From Liolophura sinensis (taxonomy: Eukaryota > Mollusca > Polyplacophora > Chitonida > Chitonidae), in the NCBI RefSeq assembly GCF_032854445.1, contig NC_088304.1, forward strand, positions 31,131,732 through 31,195,731: a DNA stretch of 64,000 nucleotides, in the 5' to 3' direction. Positions 60,001-64,000 of this stretch are shown piece by piece (positions within the stretch are counted from its first letter, which is position 1; every line of letters begins with the position of its first letter). A program made the position numbers and the translations under genes. The notes under the pieces were generated by a model that was not told the origin of the DNA, made no database searches, and was given only the letters and a program-made list of their open reading frames with translations.

Positions 60001-62135
60001 ACGATTTCTAAAAATGAAGACAAGACTTGAGCTGGGGTATTTCCTAGATTTTAATTATATATTAGTTTTTTCGAATAAATTTTATTTCTTTTTTGTCCTT
60101 CTCCTTCTGTCTTTCAGTCATCTAAATCAAAATTCAGATTTTGCTTTGCTTCCTTCACATATGTATTACACACTGCAGTCTTACTTGTTTTCATTTGGGA
60201 CTTTCACAAAGGCAGACAATCCTACAATAAAAATGATAAAAAAGTAAAAAAAGTAAAAAGAATAAAGAGAATTTTACAAGGTTTGAACACTGACTTACAA
60301 AGAAACCTAAATTAATTCCAGTGGAGATTAAACCTGTTCTTCAGTAACTTGCTAAAGGTTGATGGTTTACTCTGGGAATAATAATGACCCTAAATTTTTT
60401 CATCTTCAAATGGAAAATTCTTGAACACAGCGTTAAACCAAAAACAAATGAATGAACACATAGATGTATTACGAAAGTCTTGTCGGAAGCTTAAATGCGG
60501 ACAGTTCATGCGACAAACTAAACCAAAGTAACAATCCATTATCACTGAAACTAATCAAAACGACCGAAAAATAAAACCAAGCATACCAATTTGTGATGGC
60601 ATAAACTCTGTGACAGCTTTCTTCAGCTTCAAATATCTTTCTTCCACTGTATCAAACAAACTGAAAGAAATTCAAATGTTTATTCTATTTAATGGTAGAT
60701 AGGCACACAAATACTCACTTATGAAACAAAACTTATCAATTAGCCATGGTCAGGATAAATACCATCACATGACATGAAAATCAGACTTACAAAATACACC
60801 TGTGGATTAAGCACAGAATGCGGACATCCCTTTACATATTGAACTGTAACATTTTTTTGTCAGATAATTTAGCCAGAAGACTATCAATTCCCTCAAAACT
60901 ACACAGCTATAGAGTAAACTGAATTTTTGCACAGGTTTTCATTGAAGGACTTATGAAACAAAAAGCAATTTTCTCATTTCTGGGTTCAGCACTTAATAAA
61001 CCATCCATATAGAGTTGATATATGAAAATACATAGGGAAATTGAAATGACTTTGACTTTCCACCAAAAAATACCCTTAACTTTCACCAGAATTTTAATAT
61101 TGTACATCTGGGTAGTGTGGCAAGATCATTGCTGTCAAAGATCTGCACACATATAGCACTAATTTATTCCACATTTTTATGAATTATTTTGAATTACTGT
61201 GATCAGTTCAAACAGCAAGAAATGACTGACACTGCAAATGTGTCAGAAGAGTACAAATAAATTACAGCCTTGTTTGATTTGATTGATTGATTTTTGTCCA
61301 AGTACACTGGCTAGAAGGTTGAGAAATATTTGGATACACCATAATCATCGCTACCCAGCCACTAATCAGAGACCCCGTCATTCGATGAAGTGACGATGAA
61401 CCTATTGTGGTGCGAATGACCTCTTCTCATTGCAATTTTGTATGGTAACCCACTCAAATATTATTGGCAATGCTTATAGTATATCCAAATACTTCCTCAG
61501 TCTAAACTAGTTAGGGTAGACAGGAAATTACCACATTAATAATGGTTTGATTTGACCTACAGTTTAAATATTTGTAGGAAAACATTAGTAGATTTATTTA
61601 TTTATTTGACAGGTGTTTTACGATGTACTCAAGAATATTTCACTTCTGCGACAGTGGCGGCTTCAGGTTGCTGGCAGACCCCACGTATGACTAGAAAGGA
61701 AGCCAGCATAAGCTGTAGTTTATATATGTCCCATCTTATATATCTCCAGGCCAGCTACCCATGAGAACCTCCCATATGTCTGTGTTAAATTCTGCAAGTT
61801 GTAAGCTCTGAATCATGCAAATTACCTGGGTTTTGACTGTGCTGAAAACACCAAGCCTGTGAACTCTGTATCAATCACTGAGGAAGAAACAAACATCACA
61901 TCAACCAACTTTTGAATTAAATCTATTTCAGATCTGGTAACTAAAAATAAATATCTTAAGTGAAATTAAAATCAAATTCATAACTAATGATTGGAGAGTG
62001 TACAGAATGTCTTGCAGTATTCAGCTATCAGAATACCCTAATTTCTCCACACTCACCAACAAACGCTGCATTTTTAACAGCATCAGCAATAAGAGGCATG
62101 GCCATCTCAAACGTAGAACGATAAACTTCACACAT
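45013..62135 (-). CDS. PNLDC1: PARN-like exonuclease PNLDC1 (piRNA trimmer)
   Basis: Twenty-two coding exons: 62135-62057, 61877-61826, 60660-60587, 60221-60185, 59931-59856, 59403-59356, 58796-58702, 58134-58034, 56638-56550, 55996-55914, 55500-55440, 53443-53374, 52469-52384, 51909-51845, 50584-50556, 49934-49881, 48951-48909, 48129-48030, 47630-47541, 46837-46749, 46061-45963 and 45079-45013. They sum to 528 aa, all phases matching. This CAF1-fold DEDDh 3'-5' exonuclease trims piRNA precursors at the mitochondrial surface. Visible catalytic set: D29 and E31 (IDTEFTGL), D275 (GHNMLMD), H355 and D360 (HEAGSDAF). GLS..NKYISHS.N.YLFP..FG and a hydrophobic C-terminal anchor (about 507-522, followed by SSRKSS) favour PNLDC1 over PARN. 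No R3H domain is seen. The least certain parts are the 29-nt exon 50584-50556 and the GTCTGT donor at 58701. Confidence 0.92.
46160..46361. mobile_element. MITE-like element, copy 3
   Basis: Left CCCAAATTCCTCAACC and right GGTTGAAGAATTACAG ends. The interior has ATGAAAGAGCAACTGTCAG and AATAATGCCTTCAGAATATG. PNLDC1 intron 20. Confidence 0.65.
46965..47240 (-). mobile_element. SINE family B copy without head
   Basis: GTGCTTGGGGTTTAACGTTG, GATGACGAAGGAATCCTTAG and CCAGTCGTTACACTATCCCC, matching 25995-26330. It ends before the tRNA-like part. PNLDC1 intron 19. Confidence 0.75.
49125..49440 (+). mobile_element. SINE family C copy, forward
   Basis: AGTCGGGAGAGATCAAACCC (B-box-like), then GTCTTCAGCGTGATACTTTA and GTACAACGTAAAACCCCGAA at the end. 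PNLDC1 intron 16. Confidence 0.5.
50010..50208. mobile_element. MITE-like element, copy 4
   Basis: Left TACTGTAATTCATCAACC and right GTTGAGGAATCAGGGA ends, with a GAAAATTGCTCTTTAATATG interior. PNLDC1 intron 15. Confidence 0.6.
50665..51292. repeat. 28-bp minisatellite in PNLDC1 intron 14
   Basis: About 22 highly uniform copies of CTAGATAACCTACTGTATCT plus GCTAAAAG. Single-base variants (ACTG/ATTG/AATG) are scattered, which suggests recent homogenisation. The array sits 80 bases upstream of the 29-nt exon in coordinate terms. Confidence 0.95.
53590..53735 (-). mobile_element. SINE family A fragment
   Basis: TTTATTCGACTGGTGTTTTA, GCCGGCGGCCAGCATTATG and CAGGTTGCTGACAGACCTTT. It lies directly against MITE copy 5 and may have inserted into a duplicated end of it. 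PNLDC1 intron 11. Confidence 0.7.
53750..53968. mobile_element. MITE-like element, copy 5
   Basis: Left TACCATAATTCCTCAAAC and right GAGTTGGAATTTCAGTA ends. The interior has TTGGTTGGATTTGCCAGTTT and CTTCATAAAAAGTATAATTT. PNLDC1 intron 11. Confidence 0.65.
54540..55255. repeat. Complex CTCACC-rich tandem repeat in PNLDC1 intron 11
   Basis: Short words (CTCACCATTAGCTCA, CTAGCTTATTCCCA, CACTAGTTCACCTCTCACTC) are arranged in larger recurring blocks. The CACTCACCCCAACCTCACC word returns at about 54640, 54795, 54955 and 55100, a higher-order period of about 150 bp. Confidence 0.85.
56045..56235 (-). mobile_element. Old SINE, subfamily D
   Basis: A TTTATTTCATTTGACAGTCG start, then GGAAACTGGAATGCCTTGGA and CCAACCTTTAGCAAGTGACT. 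About 50 bp from PNLDC1 exon 10. Confidence 0.4.
58228..58390 (-). mobile_element. Old SINE, subfamily D
   Basis: A TTTATTTGATTTTTGTTCAG start, GGAAGAAACCAGAGTGCATA and GACGTTTGGCATGTTACTCA. PNLDC1 intron 7. Confidence 0.4.
58402..58500 (-). mobile_element. SINE family A, truncated
   Basis: TTTATTTATTTATTTGATTG, then TTTCACTTTTACGATGGCAG, CCAGCATTATA and GAAAACTGGGC. PNLDC1 intron 7. Confidence 0.6.
58870..59150. repeat. Degenerate repeat of 18-30 bp in PNLDC1 intron 6
   Basis: Recurring GGAAACCACACAGAGCAT and GGAAACCAGACAGAGCAT words, about ten diverged copies. Open frames across it on both strands are repeat products. Confidence 0.7.
61588..61712 (-). mobile_element. SINE family A, internally deleted
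   Basis: TTTATTTATTTATTTGACAG, ACTCAAGAATATTTCAC, then a jump to TTGCTGGCAGACCCCACGTA and GGAAGCCAGCA. PNLDC1 intron 2. Confidence 0.65.
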
Positions 62136-62427
62136 AATGACAATATCTTTCCTTACACACTGCAACTGATCAACTTTAACTTTTTGTATAAAATGTCAAA
62201 CCCACGTTTGCCGTAAAGGGAGCCCCATATGTCGTGAAATTCGTCTGCTATTGATAGCGACAACAGCCATTAACCAATGGTGGTGTGGCATTATTGCCTT
62301 ACCATAAAGTGGTCTTTGTTGAATTATGGCGGCCTTCGTACCACAATGGTCTACACGGAAAAGATAACTTAACTCTGTCATTATGACCGGTTTGTATATT
62401 GGACGAAATCTGACGCCCAGCGTACCA
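62136..62427. promoter_or_regulatory. Shared divergent promoter region, PNLDC1 / plus-strand gene
   Basis: Only about 250-290 bp separate the PNLDC1 start codon from the first ATGs of the plus-strand exon. The stretch contains CCAAT boxes (62275 on the plus strand; one as ATTGG near 62397). No TATA box at a sensible position is evident. It is likely a bidirectional promoter, inferred from spacing only. Confidence 0.45.
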
Positions 62428-62497
62428 ATGAAAGATTTAGTTTCGAAATGTGGCTTGCCCTTGCTACTGTTGCTGCTGTCTTTGCCACAAGTGGAAG
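62383..62497 (+). CDS. First coding exon of a secreted or membrane protein (partial)
   Basis: The exon has two in-frame ATGs (62383 and 62428) and ends at GGAAG|GTAAC in phase 1. From the second ATG it reads as a short signal peptide: MKDLVSKCG, then a run of Leu, then SLPQVE. Signal-peptide exons often end in phase 1. A possible second exon of 29 bp (62892-62920, before GTAAGT) would continue in phase but has no independent support. The remaining gene lies beyond the window, so no family can be named. The gene is divergent from PNLDC1. Confidence 0.4.
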
Positions 62498-63235
62498 GTA
62501 ACTAGCATAGTGGTTGTTGTTAAAGCAAGTTGTCACATGTCAAATAATCGTAAGCCTCGAGTTGTCCCAAGCAGTGCTGAGTTAGTACTTTGCACCTGGT
62601 TTGTTAAAGCCCTGTCGTAACATCTTCCCTTCCAATCACCACCAACAATTTTGTAATGGTAATCCAATAAAGCCCATAATTCACACCACGGCCGTCGCTG
62701 AAGCCACAGCGATTTTGTGTTCACAGCAGATATGGGTCATGCCAAACTTGTTGGATCGTGGACAGCACTTGTGCATTAAACCTTAACAAAAAAAAAAAAA
62801 TAGCCTTATGGCCAACTTGTTGTGCTATAAGTTAATTGTCTTGAAATAAATTTGGGGCAGGTGTGCCATTACTGATTGGAATTTACATGTAGATATCTTA
62901 CATGTATGGTCGACTGCAAAGGTAAGTATCACAGTTCACATCCATTTCGTACTTTTGACATCGATTAGAAAGGACTTTATATCAGACATTGTGAAAAATT
63001 GTAGGGTTTACCATTGGCTACCACTGTGGCTGTCATACTCCACCAGCCCAGTATAAAGACAGGAGCTGAAATAGCCACCTACGGCTAAAAAACAGTTTGC
63101 TCTTTAATGTGCATTATGGAAAATAATGCCTTTATGTTCTTATTTTATCTGTCATGCCTAGACACCACATAACTTTGCCAAATGATGAAGATTTGTTGCT
63201 TCCTTGCCTAGAGTACAGCCGTATCCTAACCATTA
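62498..63235. other. Putative first intron of the plus-strand gene
   Basis: Apart from an A-run at 62788-62800 and the possible 29-bp exon at 62892-62920, nothing recognisable is seen. Confidence 0.4.
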
Positions 63236-63244
63236 ATCCTACAC

Positions 63245-64000
63245 CCATAGTGGCCGGTTGGTTCATGGTCAGTGTAGTGTGATACACCGACAGTTGGCCC
63301 ATGGTCTATGTACGATATGCTGACCATGTACCTTCATATGCATATCATGATGCAATCCTCCAGCCATTGTACGCAGACCGTCGGCCGACCATCAGCAGAC
63401 TGTTGGCCCATGGTCTATGTGCGATATGCCGACCATGTACCTTCATATGCGTATCATGACACGAACCTCCAGCCATTGTACGCAGACCGTCGGCTGACCA
63501 TCAGCACTCTGTTGGCCCATGGTCTATGTGCGATATGCCGACCATGTACCTTCATATGCGTATCATGACACGATCCTCCAGCCATTGTATGCAGACCATC
63601 GGCCGAACATCAGCAGACTGTTGGCCCATGGTCTATGTACAATATGCCGACCATGTACCTTCATATGCATATCATGACACGATCCTCCAGCCATTGTGCG
63701 CAGACCGTCGGCCGACCATCAGCAGACTGTTGGCCCATGGTCTATGTGCGATATGCCAACCATGTACCTTCATATGCATATCATGATGCGATCCTCCAGC
63801 CATTGTACGCAGACCGTCGGCCGACCATCAGCAGACTGTTGGCCCATGGTCTATGTACGATATGCCGACCATGTACTTTCATATGCGTATCATGACACGA
63901 TCCTCCAGTCATTGTACACGGAGCGTCGGCCGACCATCAGCAGACTGTTGGCCCATGGTCTATGTGCGATATGCCGACCATGTACCTTCATATGCGTATC
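63245..64000. repeat. 109-bp tandem array reaching the window end
   Basis: Seven visible copies of a 109-bp unit with GTTGGCCCATGGTCTATGTG, CGACCATGTACCTTCATATG and GATCCTCCAGCCATTGTACG. Successive similar open frames start 109 bases apart and are repeat products. The array continues past 64000. Confidence 0.95.

Overview
This is intron-rich, AT-rich animal nuclear DNA. It carries orthologues of metazoan genes (POMT1, PNLDC1, CCDC157 and a claudin-like gene). It also carries many copies of a tRNA-derived SINE with an AAATA-type tail, of a kind I associate with molluscan genomes, so a mollusc or another lophotrochozoan is the most likely source. That placement is an inference. All gene models were built by hand from splice sites; exon phases join without a break and every model closes on a stop codon.

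Layout. 1-2727: no convincing gene, SINE fragments only. 2728-4666, plus strand: three-exon claudin/PMP22-type tetraspan protein (178 aa). 17170-9079, minus strand: CCDC157 orthologue, 10 coding exons, 767 aa, coiled coil plus a C-terminal C2HC zinc finger. 41434-22929, minus strand: POMT1, protein O-mannosyltransferase, 18 coding exons, 780 aa. 62135-45013, minus strand: PNLDC1, PARN-like 3'-5' exonuclease of piRNA trimming, 22 coding exons, 528 aa, with all catalytic acids and a C-terminal membrane anchor. 62383 or 62428 onward, plus strand: first coding exon of a secreted or membrane protein, divergent from PNLDC1 and running off the window.

The three large genes lie head to tail on the minus strand. 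They belong to unrelated pathways (cilium/Golgi-type coiled coil, dystroglycan O-mannosylation, germline piRNA maturation), so the order looks like ordinary synteny rather than a functional cluster.

The non-coding space is dominated by repeats. There are at least three SINE families, some with clear target-site duplications and one nested insertion. There is a short inverted-repeat (MITE-like) family with five copies, a foldback element and more than a dozen minisatellites.

The most unusual signal is that in both CCDC157 and POMT1 the last stretch of the terminal coding exon, including the stop codon, is the first unit of a 112-bp tandem array that continues downstream of the stop. In CCDC157 the repeated piece is the zinc finger itself.
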